The notes beneath the pieces were generated by a model, which had not been told where the DNA came from, did not search any database, and saw only the letters and a list, made by a program, of their open reading frames with translations. Both the position numbers and the translations under genes were made by a program. 12,278 nt of DNA from Alphaproteobacteria bacterium (GTDB lineage Bacteria > Pseudomonadota > Alphaproteobacteria > UBA6615), in the NCBI GenBank assembly GCA_017643325.1, contig JAEPNS010000068.1, positions 1-12,278 on the forward strand. The letters run 5' to 3'. This document shows positions 6,355 to 12,278 of this stretch, piece after piece (position 1 is the stretch's first letter; each line of letters starts with the position of its first letter).

Positions 6355-7602
6355 TTACTGCGCCGCCGCCGGGACGTCGGTGTTCCAGACATCGCGCAGC
6401 AGGCGCCGGTCGGGGGCGATGGGTTTTCCGTCGCGGATCACCAGCCAGGGGACGAGGCGCTCGTCCACCGTCAGGACCTCGCCCTCGGCATCCGGCAGAT
6501 CCCACCGGCCCGCGACCGGGTCGAGGACCGTGATGTCCGCGCGCGAGCCGACCGCCAGCGTCCCGATGTCGTCCTCCTCGCCGAGGATCTTCGCGGGATT
6601 CAGCGTGGTCCGCAGGATCACGTCCTCGAGCGGCATCCCGAGCGCCATCAGCCGGGTCATCGCGCCGCAGAGGCTGTAATCGAGCTTGCTGTCGTCGTGG
6701 TAGCCGTTGAAGTCGCCGTGCACGTCGCTGCCGATGGTGTTCGGCAGCACGCCCGCGGCCATCATCGCGCGGGCGATGCGGTAGCTGAAGTTCAGGCCGT
6801 AGCCGATGTCGAAATGGACCCCGCGCGCCAGGGTCTCCCTGACGATCTCCGGGACCGCATCGCCCGGGCCCATGATCCCGTCGGGCATGCAGCTGTAGAC
6901 ATGGGCGACCGTGTCGCCGGGCCGGATCAGCGGGAAGAACGCCTCCATCACCTTCTCCGGCTGCGGGCGGTTGTCCTCGTCGACGGGGAAGAGCTCGCCG
7001 GTGTGGACGTAGAGGGGCAGGCCGGTCCGTTCGCCCGCCTCGACGGCCATCTCCAGCACCTCCGTCTCCCAGTGTGAGAAGCCGCCCGATTCCCCGTGGG
7101 ACTTGATGCCCTTCACCAGGCCCGGGTAGTCCGCGAGCGCGGCCTCGATGGCCTCGATGCGCATCATGCCCGGATTGTGCAGGACCGTGCCTTCCATCCC
7201 GCCCATCAGCGCGCCGGCGACGTTGGCCGACACGAAGCTGCGCACATCGGTGATCGCGGGGTCGGCGATGTAGGCCTTGAAGCCGCCGACGGTCCACGGT
7301 CCGGCGCTGCCCTGGTCGACGATGGTCGTCGCGCCGGAATGGATGCCCGCGTCGTCGGGGTCGAGGCCGAAATTCGTGACCCACTCGTAGACATGCACGT
7401 GAATGTCGATCAGCCCGGGCGAGACGATGCGCCCGCGCGCGTCGAGGGTCTCCCCGGCCGTGTGCGGCCCGAGGTCGTCGGCGACGGCGGCGATCCGCCC
7501 GCCGGTGATGGCGATCTGTGCCGGGCCGTTGCGGCCGGTGGCGGGATCGATGATGCGGTCGCCCGTCAGGACGACGTCGTAATGCGGTGTGCTGGAATCC
7601 AT
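6355..7602 (-). CDS. amidohydrolase/deacetylase family metallohydrolase (cog3964 type)
   Basis: This 415-residue cytoplasmic protein is a complete amidohydrolase-superfamily enzyme. In order it shows the N-terminal beta-sandwich strands (YDVVLTGDRIIDP), the metal-binding HxH in GLIDIHVHVYEW (His68, His70), a probable carboxylated Lys167 in GIKSHGES, His200 in LYVHTGE, His234 in VAHVYS, Asp293 in GSDVHGD, and the returning strand IGTLAVGSRADITVLD (346-361). The pattern HxH-K-H-H-D indicates a binuclear metal centre. DIHVHV, SGATTIVDQGSAG and the GSDVHGD site resemble cog3964 proteins, often mislabelled dihydroorotases; some members deacetylate N- or O-acetylated hydroxy or amino acids. The substrate here is unknown. 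The ATG at 7602 gives the normal N-terminus but has no Shine-Dalgarno sequence. The gene stands alone between the secreted pair and a small unknown gene. Confidence 0.9.
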   Translation of the reverse strand: MDSSTPHYDVVLTGDRIIDPATGRNGPAQIAITGGRIAAVADDLGPHTAGETLDARGRIVSPGLIDIHVHVYEWVTNFGLDPDDAGIHSGATTIVDQGSAGPWTVGGFKAYIADPAITDVRSFVSANVAGALMGGMEGTVLHNPGMMRIEAIEAALADYPGLVKGIKSHGESGGFSHWETEVLEMAVEAGERTGLPLYVHTGELFPVDEDNRPQPEKVMEAFFPLIRPGDTVAHVYSCMPDGIMGPGDAVPEIVRETLARGVHFDIGYGLNFSYRIARAMMAAGVLPNTIGSDVHGDFNGYHDDSKLDYSLCGAMTRLMALGMPLEDVILRTTLNPAKILGEEDDIGTLAVGSRADITVLDPVAGRWDLPDAEGEVLTVDERLVPWLVIRDGKPIAPDRRLLRDVWNTDVPAAAQ

Positions 7603-7607
7603 TGGAA

Positions 7608-7647
7608 GGTACGTACCCGTGTGACGTGAAAAACTGCCATCACTATA
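7608..7647 (-). promoter_or_regulatory. candidate promoter region with short palindrome upstream of the amidohydrolase
   Basis: On the minus strand a TATAGT hexamer (7647-7642) could be the -10 box of the amidohydrolase gene, but the best -35 candidate (TTCGTC) would need a 19-bp spacer. A perfect 10-bp palindrome, GGTACGTACC (7608-7617), lies 5 bp before the start codon where a repressor could act. Both are weak signals. Confidence 0.28.
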
Positions 7648-7694
7648 CAGGTCCGTGCCCGCTCCCGACGAACCAGCCGTCTATCCGGTGCCGG

Positions 7695-7955
7695 CTAGCC
7701 GGAAAGATCGCCCATCGAGATCCGCACGGGATTGTCGCCGTCCTGCGCCCTGTGTTCCGCCGCGCGCTGGAGTTCCTCGCGGTTCTGCAGCACGACGTCC
7801 CAATACTCGTGAAATTCCCCGGTCGCGGTGACGCCGTAGCGGTCCTCGAGCAGGTTGCGGTCGATCTCGACGACATGGGTCCTGCCGTCGTGCTCCGCCT
7901 CGACGAGCAGGGCGGTCTCGCGCAGCTCGTATTTTCCCTGGTCCAGAAACTTCAT
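7695..7955 (-). CDS. small protein, DUF1488-like (86 aa)
   Basis: This is an 86-residue acidic protein with no signal peptide, membrane segment or cysteine, so probably cytoplasmic. It begins MKFLDQGKYELRETALLVEA and contains VVEIDRNLLEDRYG (27-40) followed by a helix VVLQNREELQRAAEHRA (53-69). The plan of two strands, a helix with an ED pair, then an NR-containing helix and a final strand is reminiscent of DUF1488 proteins, but identity is too low for me to be sure. I chose the ATG at 7955 because GGAGAA lies 6-7 nt upstream; the in-frame extension to 8009 is arginine-rich and has no ribosome binding site. It is divergent from the 79-aa gene and ends 92 bp before the amidohydrolase start, so the two may share a transcript. 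Confidence 0.75.
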   Translation of the reverse strand: MKFLDQGKYELRETALLVEAEHDGRTHVVEIDRNLLEDRYGVTATGEFHEYWDVVLQNREELQRAAEHRAQDGDNPVRISMGDLSG

Positions 7956-8025
7956 GCTTTTCTCCGGTTTTCCGGGGCGTGAACGCCCGGACCGGGTCCC
8001 GCGTTCCACGGGAATGTTTTCAACC

Positions 8026-8054
8026 TTTACACCCGACGCACCCGGAACGGTAAA
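8026..8054 (-). promoter_or_regulatory. candidate promoter of the 86-aa gene
   Basis: On the minus strand TTTACC (8054-8049) and TGTAAA (8031-8026) are separated by exactly 17 bp and match 4 of 6 positions each of the -35 and -10 consensus. Transcription would start near 8019, leaving a leader of about 64 nt. The same bases form an inverted pair of TTTAC/GTAAA half-sites, so they may be regulator binding sites instead of, or as well as, promoter boxes. Confidence 0.35.
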
Positions 8055-8057
8055 GGC

Positions 8058-8071
8058 GTTTACATGTAAAC
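8058..8071. promoter_or_regulatory. 14-bp perfect palindrome, probable operator
   Basis: GTTTACATGTAAAC is perfectly palindromic and lies in the 231-bp gap between the divergent 86-aa and 79-aa genes. It is just upstream of the candidate -35 of the minus-strand promoter and about 64 bp upstream of the candidate start of the plus-strand transcript. It repeats the TTTAC/GTAAA half-sites found at 8026-8030 and 8050-8054. The shape fits a dimeric helix-turn-helix regulator, but I cannot name the family. Confidence 0.5.
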
Positions 8072-8092
8072 ATCTGATATTGCTGAATTAAT

Positions 8093-8122
8093 TTGAAATT
8101 CGCGGGCTCCGGCCGCTAGGGT
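8093..8122 (+). promoter_or_regulatory. candidate promoter of the 79-aa gene
   Basis: TTGAAA (8093-8098) and TAGGGT (8117-8122) are separated by 18 bp. The -35 is good and the -10 is GC-shifted, as is common in high-GC Alphaproteobacteria. The predicted transcript start, about 8129, falls immediately before a perfect 7-bp hairpin, so the mRNA would begin with a stem-loop. Confidence 0.42.
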
Positions 8123-8130
8123 CTTCCTGT

Positions 8131-8149
8131 CGACACCGCGATGGTGTCG
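8131..8149 (+). other. 5'-leader hairpin of the 79-aa gene
   Basis: CGACACC (8131-8137) and GGTGTCG (8143-8149) pair perfectly across a 5-nt loop. In the predicted transcript this sits at the extreme 5' end, where a hairpin often protects mRNA from decay. It may instead be a DNA-level operator downstream of the promoter. Confidence 0.35.
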
Positions 8150-8186
8150 CGAGCAGTTCAACCCAGTCAGGCGAAAGGCGCCCGCG

Positions 8187-8426
8187 ATGAACCAGATGAC
8201 GAAAGCCGCACAGACCGACTTCCGCTCCACCGAAACCAACTGGAGCGCTCCGGCGACCACGGTCGAGTATGACAAGGACGGAAATCCTGCGACGGTCGTC
8301 TCGCCGTTCCGCGAGGACACCCGCGCCGCGCCTGTCGCGTCCCCCGCGCCGCGCCCGGCGATGTTCATCGCCCGCTCGGACGAGATCCACTACGACGACG
8401 GCGACCCGGGCACCGTGCTTGCCTGA
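8187..8426 (+). CDS. unknown 79-aa protein with duplicated YDxDGxPxTV motif
   Basis: I do not recognise this protein. It is 79 residues, without cysteine, membrane segment or signal peptide, and looks largely disordered: Thr/Ala-rich at the start, with a proline-alanine stretch at 49-58. The motif VEYDKDGNPATVV (26-38) recurs in near-identical form as IHYDDGDPGTVL (67-78) at the very C-terminus, which suggests a short internal duplication or paired binding motif. The ATG at 8187 has AAAGG about 8 nt upstream. Support for a real gene comes from the ribosome binding site, a candidate promoter with a 5' hairpin, the strong terminator just downstream, and the motif repeat. Together these outline a short single-gene transcript of about 350 nt. 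It is divergent from the DUF1488-like gene and may share an operator with it. Confidence 0.66.
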   Translation: MNQMTKAAQTDFRSTETNWSAPATTVEYDKDGNPATVVSPFREDTRAAPVASPAPRPAMFIARSDEIHYDDGDPGTVLA

Positions 8427-8450
8427 CCGGAAGAGTTCAGGAAACGCCGG

Positions 8451-8486
8451 AAGGGCCCGCCTCACAGGAGGCGGGCCTTTCTTTTT
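8451..8486 (+). terminator. strong intrinsic terminator
   Basis: A 13-bp stem (8451-8463 with 8468-8480, one G-U pair) closes an ACAG loop and is followed by CTTTTT (8481-8486). It ends the 79-aa transcript 25 bp after the stop and lies 6 bp beyond the 3' end of the converging dioxygenase gene. The T-run is only on the plus-strand side, so it serves mainly the 79-aa gene. Confidence 0.87.
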
Positions 8487-8492
8487 GCGGTA

Positions 8493-9527
8493 TCAGGCCG
8501 CCTCGCGGGTCTTGGGAATGCCGCCCATCTCGACGTAGCGGTAGCGCTCGTCGAGGATCGGCGCGAGCTTGCGCCGGTGCTGTTCGCCGGCCGCGATCCA
8601 CATGCGCAGCAGGTGACGCTTCAGCGCCGGGTCGTCATGGTCCTCGTAGGCCTCGCGCGCATGCAGGACCGTGTGGTTGTTGATGAACTGCATGTCGCCT
8701 TCCTCGAAATGCATCTGGAGGCGCAGTTCCTGCCGGTTCGAGATTTCCTGGAAGACGTCGAGCGCCTCGCGCTGGGCGTCCGTGAGCGTGAGTTCCTGGC
8801 CGTAGCGCGAGACCGACTCCATGAAGGAGCGGTTGGTCACCCGTGCCGCCAGCCGCCCGTCGCGCGCGCTGAGCATGGGGCAGTCGTACCAGGGCTGCTC
8901 GCCGTCCGGATGGTCGCCGCGCCAGTCGATGTGGAACGGCTGGTAGAGCACCTCCAGAAGGTCCGGGCGTTCCGCACGCAGCACGTTGTGCACCGCGGGC
9001 GCGCTGACGAGGTAGCTCGCGCCGCCCGACTTGGCCGTGCGCAGGCAGAACAGGCCGAGCAGGTCGACCGGCAGCTGGTCGCAATGGAAGTCCAGCTTGT
9101 TGCGGGTCTGGTAGCCCCGGGCATTGGGGTCGGACAGGGTCTTGCCCTCGTCGGTGACATGGCCGAGCAGGTGGCCGCGCGAGTTCTGGGACACGGGCCG
9201 GCCCATATGGACCCCGATCCCCCAGTAGATCAGCGCACAGTCCTCGTTCGAGTAGCGCTCGCGCGGCAGGCCGCGGATCAGGATCACGCCCAGCCCGTCG
9301 GTGACCCGCGACGTCAGGTCCTCGAGCCGAGCCCCGAATGACGGGATCGGGAAGTCGTCGGCCCGGAAAGGGATGCCCAGGCCGGCCTTCCGGACGGCCT
9401 GCAGCGCCGCGTCGAGCTCGGCGATCTCGTCGTCCTCGAGCTGGTAGAACCAGCGCGGATCGTCCTGGATCTCCGGCCCCACCCAGCAATCGGGGCTGCG
9501 AATTTCGTCTCGAATGATCTCGACCAT
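8493..9527 (-). CDS. TauD/TfdA-family Fe(II)/2-oxoglutarate-dependent dioxygenase
   Basis: This 344-residue cytoplasmic enzyme has the double-stranded beta-helix fold of TauD/TfdA dioxygenases. They couple oxidative decarboxylation of 2-oxoglutarate to hydroxylation or cleavage of an organic substrate. The iron ligands are visible as HCD in KLDFHCDQLPVDL (His148, Asp150) and the distal His289 in NNHTVLHAREAYED. The 2-oxoglutarate-binding Arg is Arg304 or Arg308 in KRHLLRMWI. GVILIRGLP (80-88) is the usual N-terminal strand. The substrate cannot be read from sequence; taurine is unlikely because the residues around the HxD motif differ from TauD. The ATG at 9527 has GAGGT 4-5 nt upstream; a longer in-frame extension lacks conservation and runs into the TRAP leader. 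It is divergent from the TAXI-TRAP operon across a 247-bp control region, which hints at a shared substrate. Confidence 0.92.
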   Translation of the reverse strand: MVEIIRDEIRSPDCWVGPEIQDDPRWFYQLEDDEIAELDAALQAVRKAGLGIPFRADDFPIPSFGARLEDLTSRVTDGLGVILIRGLPRERYSNEDCALIYWGIGVHMGRPVSQNSRGHLLGHVTDEGKTLSDPNARGYQTRNKLDFHCDQLPVDLLGLFCLRTAKSGGASYLVSAPAVHNVLRAERPDLLEVLYQPFHIDWRGDHPDGEQPWYDCPMLSARDGRLAARVTNRSFMESVSRYGQELTLTDAQREALDVFQEISNRQELRLQMHFEEGDMQFINNHTVLHAREAYEDHDDPALKRHLLRMWIAAGEQHRRKLAPILDERYRYVEMGGIPKTREAA

Positions 9528-9546
9528 GATGACCTCGGATTTGTGG

Positions 9547-9560
9547 CGTTTGGGCAAACG
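9547..9560. promoter_or_regulatory. 14-bp inverted repeat upstream of the dioxygenase
   Basis: CGTTTG-GG-CAAACG has perfect 6-bp arms and lies 19 bp upstream of the dioxygenase start, inside the region shared with the divergent TRAP operon. It fits an operator for a dimeric repressor. No regulator gene is in the window, so the partner is unknown. Confidence 0.36.
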
Positions 9561-9701
9561 TATCGGCTCGGCGCGGTCCGCAGCAATGGGGCCTCTCCGG
9601 CGTCTGCCATGCACACGGCGTAAAGCCCCAAAATCGTGGACAAAGGGGTTGATATAAGAGTGTGCGCCTGCCATCGTTTTTCCACTAAGAGAGAAATTTC
9701 G

Positions 9702-9728
9702 TGCCTGTCCCGCTCGCGTGGACGGGCA
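9702..9728 (+). other. hairpin in the TAXI gene leader
   Basis: TGCCTGTCC (9702-9710) pairs with GGACGGGCA (9720-9728) as a 9-bp stem with one G-U pair and a 9-nt loop, ending 46 nt before the start codon. It could stabilise or regulate the TRAP mRNA. The upstream segment TTGATATAAG (9649-9658) holds a -10-like TATAAG, but no -35 sits at the right distance. Confidence 0.3.
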
Positions 9729-9774
9729 ACGGAGTTCGCCCTTTGCACAAAACCGGAACACAGGGAGGTTCCTC

Positions 9775-10764
9775 ATGAAGTTCATGACCACTCTTGTCGC
9801 GGCGGCCAGTGTCGTTGCGATCGCATCCGCGGCACAGGCGGCCGAGCAGTACCGCATCGGCGGCGGCCCCGCCGGCGGCGGCTGGCATCCGTCCGTGAGC
9901 GCCGGCGCCCAGCTTCTGAACGAAGAGATCGGCGACAGGTTCAAGTTCAACTACTCGCCGTCGAACGGCTCGGTCGACAACGTCCGCCGCGTCGGATACG
10001 GCAAGTTCGACACGGCCTGGGGCCATGTCGGCCAGGTCTTCCAGGCATGGAACGGCGTCGGCCTCTTCGAGGAAGACGGCAAGCTTCAGGACTTCCGCAT
10101 CATCGCGAACGTCCGCAAGCAGACCCAGATCGTCGCCGTGCTCGCCGACAGCCCGATCAAGTCCTACTCGGACATGAAGGGCAAGATCGTGAACCTGCTG
10201 AACAAGGGTTCGGGCTCGAACGTCAACTGCCGGAACATCATGGAAGGTGCCGGCATCATCAACGACATCGACGTCCGCAACCTCGGGTTCTCGGATTCGG
10301 CCCGTGCGCTGGGTGACCGTCAGATTGACGTGTACTGCTCCGCGGGTGCGCCGTTCACGATTCCGGCCCTGACGCAGCTGTCGATCACGAAGCCGGTCCG
10401 CTACATCAGCCTGACCGACGAAGAGCAGGCCAACGTCATCAAGACGAACCCGTTCTACGCGGCCGTCACGATCCCGGTGCAGCCGGACGTGAAGGGCATG
10501 GACGCGCCGGCGAAGTCGATCGCCTACGACGTGTACTGGCTCGCCTACAAGACGATGTCCGACGAGGCCATTTCGGCGATGCTGGAAACCACGGCTGACC
10601 CGGAGAACCTGAAGAAGCTGGTGGCGGTTGCAGGTTACTGGAAGACGCTGAACGGCGACTTCACGAACCTCAAGTCGCTCAACATCCCGGTCCATCCGGC
10701 GGCTGCCAAGTACTGGGAAAGCCGCGGCTTCGACGTCGCTGACGAAACCGTCAAGGCGTTCTAG
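9775..10764 (+). CDS. TAXI-family TRAP transporter solute-binding protein
   Basis: This 329-residue protein is the periplasmic substrate-binding component of a TAXI-type TRAP transporter, which uses an ion gradient to import small organic solutes. A Sec signal peptide (MKFMTTLVAAASVVAIASAA, cut after AQA22) precedes RIGGGPAGGGWHPSVSAGAQ (27-46), the glycine-rich first strand-turn typical of TAXI proteins. Other family traits are the GKFDTAWGHVGQVFQAW segment and KGKIVNLLNKGSGSN near residues 138-152. The C-terminal IPVHPAAAKYWESRG is the usual ending with a conserved 'HPGA'-like motif. The ATG at 9775 has GGGAGG 7 nt upstream, an excellent ribosome binding site. The substrate is not deducible; known TAXI systems carry glutamate, 2-oxoglutarate and other carboxylates. 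Permease gene 162 bp downstream on the same strand; probable operon with a hairpin between them. Confidence 0.95.
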   Translation: MKFMTTLVAAASVVAIASAAQAAEQYRIGGGPAGGGWHPSVSAGAQLLNEEIGDRFKFNYSPSNGSVDNVRRVGYGKFDTAWGHVGQVFQAWNGVGLFEEDGKLQDFRIIANVRKQTQIVAVLADSPIKSYSDMKGKIVNLLNKGSGSNVNCRNIMEGAGIINDIDVRNLGFSDSARALGDRQIDVYCSAGAPFTIPALTQLSITKPVRYISLTDEEQANVIKTNPFYAAVTIPVQPDVKGMDAPAKSIAYDVYWLAYKTMSDEAISAMLETTADPENLKKLVAVAGYWKTLNGDFTNLKSLNIPVHPAAAKYWESRGFDVADETVKAF

Positions 10765-10775
10765 CCGATCAACAT

Positions 10776-10793
10776 ACCGGCAGCTCTGCCGGT
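10776..10793 (+). other. first intercistronic hairpin
   Basis: ACCGGCA (10776-10782) pairs with TGCCGGT (10787-10793) across a GCTC loop, 11 bp after the binding-protein stop. It is 10 bp ahead of a stronger hairpin. Tandem stem-loops here would protect the 3' end of the binding-protein mRNA from exonucleases. Confidence 0.5.
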
Positions 10794-10803
10794 CCTGTGG
10801 CGA

Positions 10804-10831
10804 GGCGCGGAGAAGTTTCCTTCTCCGCGCC
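10804..10831 (+). terminator. intercistronic stem-loop, partial terminator or mRNA stabiliser
   Basis: GGCGCGGAGAAG (10804-10815) pairs perfectly with CTTCTCCGCGCC (10820-10831) as a 12-bp stem with a TTTC tetraloop. The downstream bases TTGTCC give only a weak T-tract, so readthrough into the permease is expected. This is a typical way to make more binding protein than permease. Confidence 0.62.
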
Positions 10832-10853
10832 TTGTCCGCATTTACGGCCGTCC

Positions 10854-10880
10854 GGTTGAATATTTGACGTTAAATCAACC
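10854..10880 (+). promoter_or_regulatory. AT-rich inverted repeat before the permease gene
   Basis: GGTTGA (10854-10859) and TCAACC (10875-10880) flank an AT-rich core that contains the near-palindrome ATTTGACGTTAAAT (10862-10875). It lies 46 bp upstream of the permease start. It may be an internal promoter or operator, but I cannot define -35 and -10 boxes with correct spacing. Confidence 0.22.
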
Positions 10881-10926
10881 ACTTGTATGACGGCTCGTTG
10901 TCACTGAACTGTCGCAGGCGAAGCCC

Positions 10927-12278
10927 ATGAGCACTATTTCCGTACTCACCAAGGTCGGCATCATCGCCGACGAGATGACGCCGCCGCGCGGCATGGCGCA
11001 GATCGTGCGCCCGTTCTTCTCGGTTGTGGCCGTCTGCTACGCCTATTTCTTCATCCACATCTCGTTCTTCGGCCCGCCGGTCGAGGAGGTCTTCCGTGGC
11101 ACCTTCGTCCTCGGCGTCGGGGTGATGTCGTTGCTGGCGTTCAAGAACCGCCAGCGCTCGTACCGCGAGAAAGCGGTCTGGCTCGACGAGATGTTCAGCA
11201 TCGTCAACCTGATGATGCTTTGCGCCGCGATCGCGATCTGGATCCATTACCAGATCGGCGATCACCCCAAGCAGTGGTTCCGCTACTACGACGGCACCGT
11301 GCTCACGGTCGGGTGGATCGGCGCCGCCGTCGGGTTTGCCATCTATCTGTTCGAGGGCTGGAAGCTGAAGCAGGGGGATGGCTTCACCATCTCCGACATC
11401 CTGTTCCTCGTGTGCATCGTGATGGGCGTGTTCTGGTACATCGAGAATGTCCAGGAGCTGCGGATCGCGACCGGGCGCCCCATTCCCGCGCTCCTGTTCA
11501 TCTATGCGGTGATGCTGGTGGCGGTGAGCTTCGAGATCGCGCGCCGCATCGTCGGGCCGCTGATCCCGCTGCTCGGGTTCCTGTTCTTCATCTACTCCTT
11601 CGAGGATATCGCCCAGGCGATGCCGGGCCTGCTCAACCACCCCGGCTATCAGGCCGAAGAGGTGATGGATTTCCTCGTCGCGTCGACCGAGGGCATGTTC
11701 GGCCTGATCACCAACGTGTTCGCCACCTTCATCGTCATCTTCGTGATCCTCGGTGCGTTTCTCGAAAAGACCGGCCTCGGCGCGGTGATCATCAACACCG
11801 CCTACCGGCTGACCGGCGCCAAGACCGGCGGCCCGGGTCTTGCGGCGGTCATCAGCTCCGGCCTGTTCGGGATGATCTCCGGGTCCGGCGTGGCCAACGT
11901 GATGACCACGGGCACGCTCACCATCCCGCTGATGAAGCGGGTCGGCTACCGGCCGGCGTTCGCGGGTGGCGTCGAGGCGGCCGCATCGACGGGCGGCGCC
12001 TACATGCCGCCGATCATGGGTGCGGGCGCGTTCCTGCTGGCCGAGCTCACCGAGACGCCGTACTTCACCATCGTGACGATCGCGGTCATCCCGGCCATTC
12101 TCTATTACCTGTCGGTCGGCCTGATCGTGTTCTTCCGGGCGGTCAAGGACGAGCTGCACGGGGTTCCCGAGGAGGAGCTGCCGGCCTGGGCGGATATCCT
12201 GCCGAAGCTGCACCTGCTCCTGCCGATCCCCGCCATGGTCTTCTTCCTTGTCGCCGGCGATTCGCCCTTCCTGGCCGC
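10927..12278 (+). CDS. TRAP transporter permease, fused 4TM/12TM (DctQM-like) type, 3' end outside window
   Basis: The first 450 residues of a polytopic inner-membrane permease are present, with no stop before the window ends. The small-subunit (DctQ-like) part is about residues 1-220, with hydrophobic segments near 29-50, 58-72, 90-107, 126-141, 158-172 and 187-203. The large DctM-like part follows. It has the hallmark GMISGSGVANVMTTGTLTIP (315-334), then GGVEAAASTGGAYMPPIMGAGAFLLAE (347-373), typical of the 4TM/12TM fusion permeases that pair with TAXI binding proteins. Most relatives have Gln in STGGQxMPP; here Ala358 replaces it. Fused members often exceed 600 residues, so roughly two-thirds is seen. 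The ATG at 10927 starts the conserved reading frame and has only a weak AGGCGA upstream. It sits 162 bp after the binding protein gene and is probably co-transcribed with it through the partial terminator. Confidence 0.95.
   Translation, partial: MSTISVLTKVGIIADEMTPPRGMAQIVRPFFSVVAVCYAYFFIHISFFGPPVEEVFRGTFVLGVGVMSLLAFKNRQRSYREKAVWLDEMFSIVNLMMLCAAIAIWIHYQIGDHPKQWFRYYDGTVLTVGWIGAAVGFAIYLFEGWKLKQGDGFTISDILFLVCIVMGVFWYIENVQELRIATGRPIPALLFIYAVMLVAVSFEIARRIVGPLIPLLGFLFFIYSFEDIAQAMPGLLNHPGYQAEEVMDFLVASTEGMFGLITNVFATFIVIFVILGAFLEKTGLGAVIINTAYRLTGAKTGGPGLAAVISSGLFGMISGSGVANVMTTGTLTIPLMKRVGYRPAFAGGVEAAASTGGAYMPPIMGAGAFLLAELTETPYFTIVTIAVIPAILYYLSVGLIVFFRAVKDELHGVPEEELPAWADILPKLHLLLPIPAMVFFLVAGDSPFLA

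Noticed and set aside
5977..7077. 366-codon plus-strand open frame over the amidohydrolase
   Set aside because: The minus strand encodes a complete amidohydrolase with all metal ligands; the plus-strand product is compositionally biased.
8577..9341. 254-codon plus-strand open frame over the dioxygenase
   Set aside because: Shadow of the minus-strand dioxygenase, which has an intact iron-binding triad.
9637..9658. TGGACA/TATAAG as a promoter for the TAXI gene
   Set aside because: The spacer is only 10 bp, far too short for a sigma-70-type promoter; the -10-like box alone is not enough.
9528..9950. N-terminal extension of the dioxygenase frame
   Set aside because: It overlaps the start of the TAXI gene, lacks family similarity, and the ATG at 9527 has a proper ribosome binding site.
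10864..10878. FNR-like TTGAC...ATCAA upstream of the permease
   Set aside because: The half-sites are 5 bp apart, not 4, and the left half-site deviates, so it does not fit the Crp/Fnr spacing.
10870..12213. 447-codon minus-strand open frame over the permease
   Set aside because: His/Asp/Arg-rich shadow; the plus strand reads a hydrophobic TRAP permease with signature motifs.

Overview
The window is high-GC DNA that reads as an alphaproteobacterial chromosome. The main evidence is the block hisD / UPF0262 / low-molecular-weight phosphatase / infA / maf / short RNase E/G / yacG / tRNA-Phe, an order I know as conserved across Alphaproteobacteria. TRAP transport and secondary-metabolite enzymes further along would suit a marine or soil Rhodospirillales- or Rhizobiales-like heterotroph, but genus cannot be judged from here.

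Region 1 (1-3589, all + strand) is the housekeeping block. The 3' end of hisD overlaps a UPF0262 gene, followed 3 nt later by an LMW-PTP-type phosphatase. Then come infA (IF-1), maf (dTTP/UTP pyrophosphatase type), and an RNase E/G-family nuclease overlapping maf by ATGA. yacG (zinc-ribbon gyrase inhibitor) follows, and tRNA-Phe(GAA) has its own clear promoter. Two members look altered. The nuclease lacks the 5'-sensor motif and the Zn-link, and the phosphatase has His where relatives usually carry the general-acid Asp.

Region 2 (3657-6284, - strand) is the least explained part. Two unrecognised exported proteins (305 and 544 aa, both with Sec signal peptides) are joined by an ATGA overlap. 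A perfect FNR/FixK-type box (TTGAT-N4-ATCAA) lies 65 bp upstream of the first start. My best candidate for something undescribed is this two-gene secreted system, possibly controlled by oxygen or another Crp/Fnr-sensed signal.

Region 3 (6355-8486) holds a cog3964-type amidohydrolase and a small DUF1488-like protein (both - strand). Divergent from them is a 79-aa unknown protein with an internal motif duplication. The divergent control region has a perfect 14-bp palindrome between two candidate promoters, and the 79-aa gene ends in a strong intrinsic terminator.

Region 4 (8493-12278) has a TauD/TfdA-type Fe(II)/2-oxoglutarate dioxygenase (- strand), divergent from a TAXI-type TRAP operon (+ strand). 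That operon consists of the solute-binding protein, a double hairpin, then a fused DctQM-type permease running off the end of the window.

No intergenic stretch exceeds 300 bp (the largest are about 247 and 231 bp, both described). I saw no CRISPR array, insertion sequence, integrase or rRNA.
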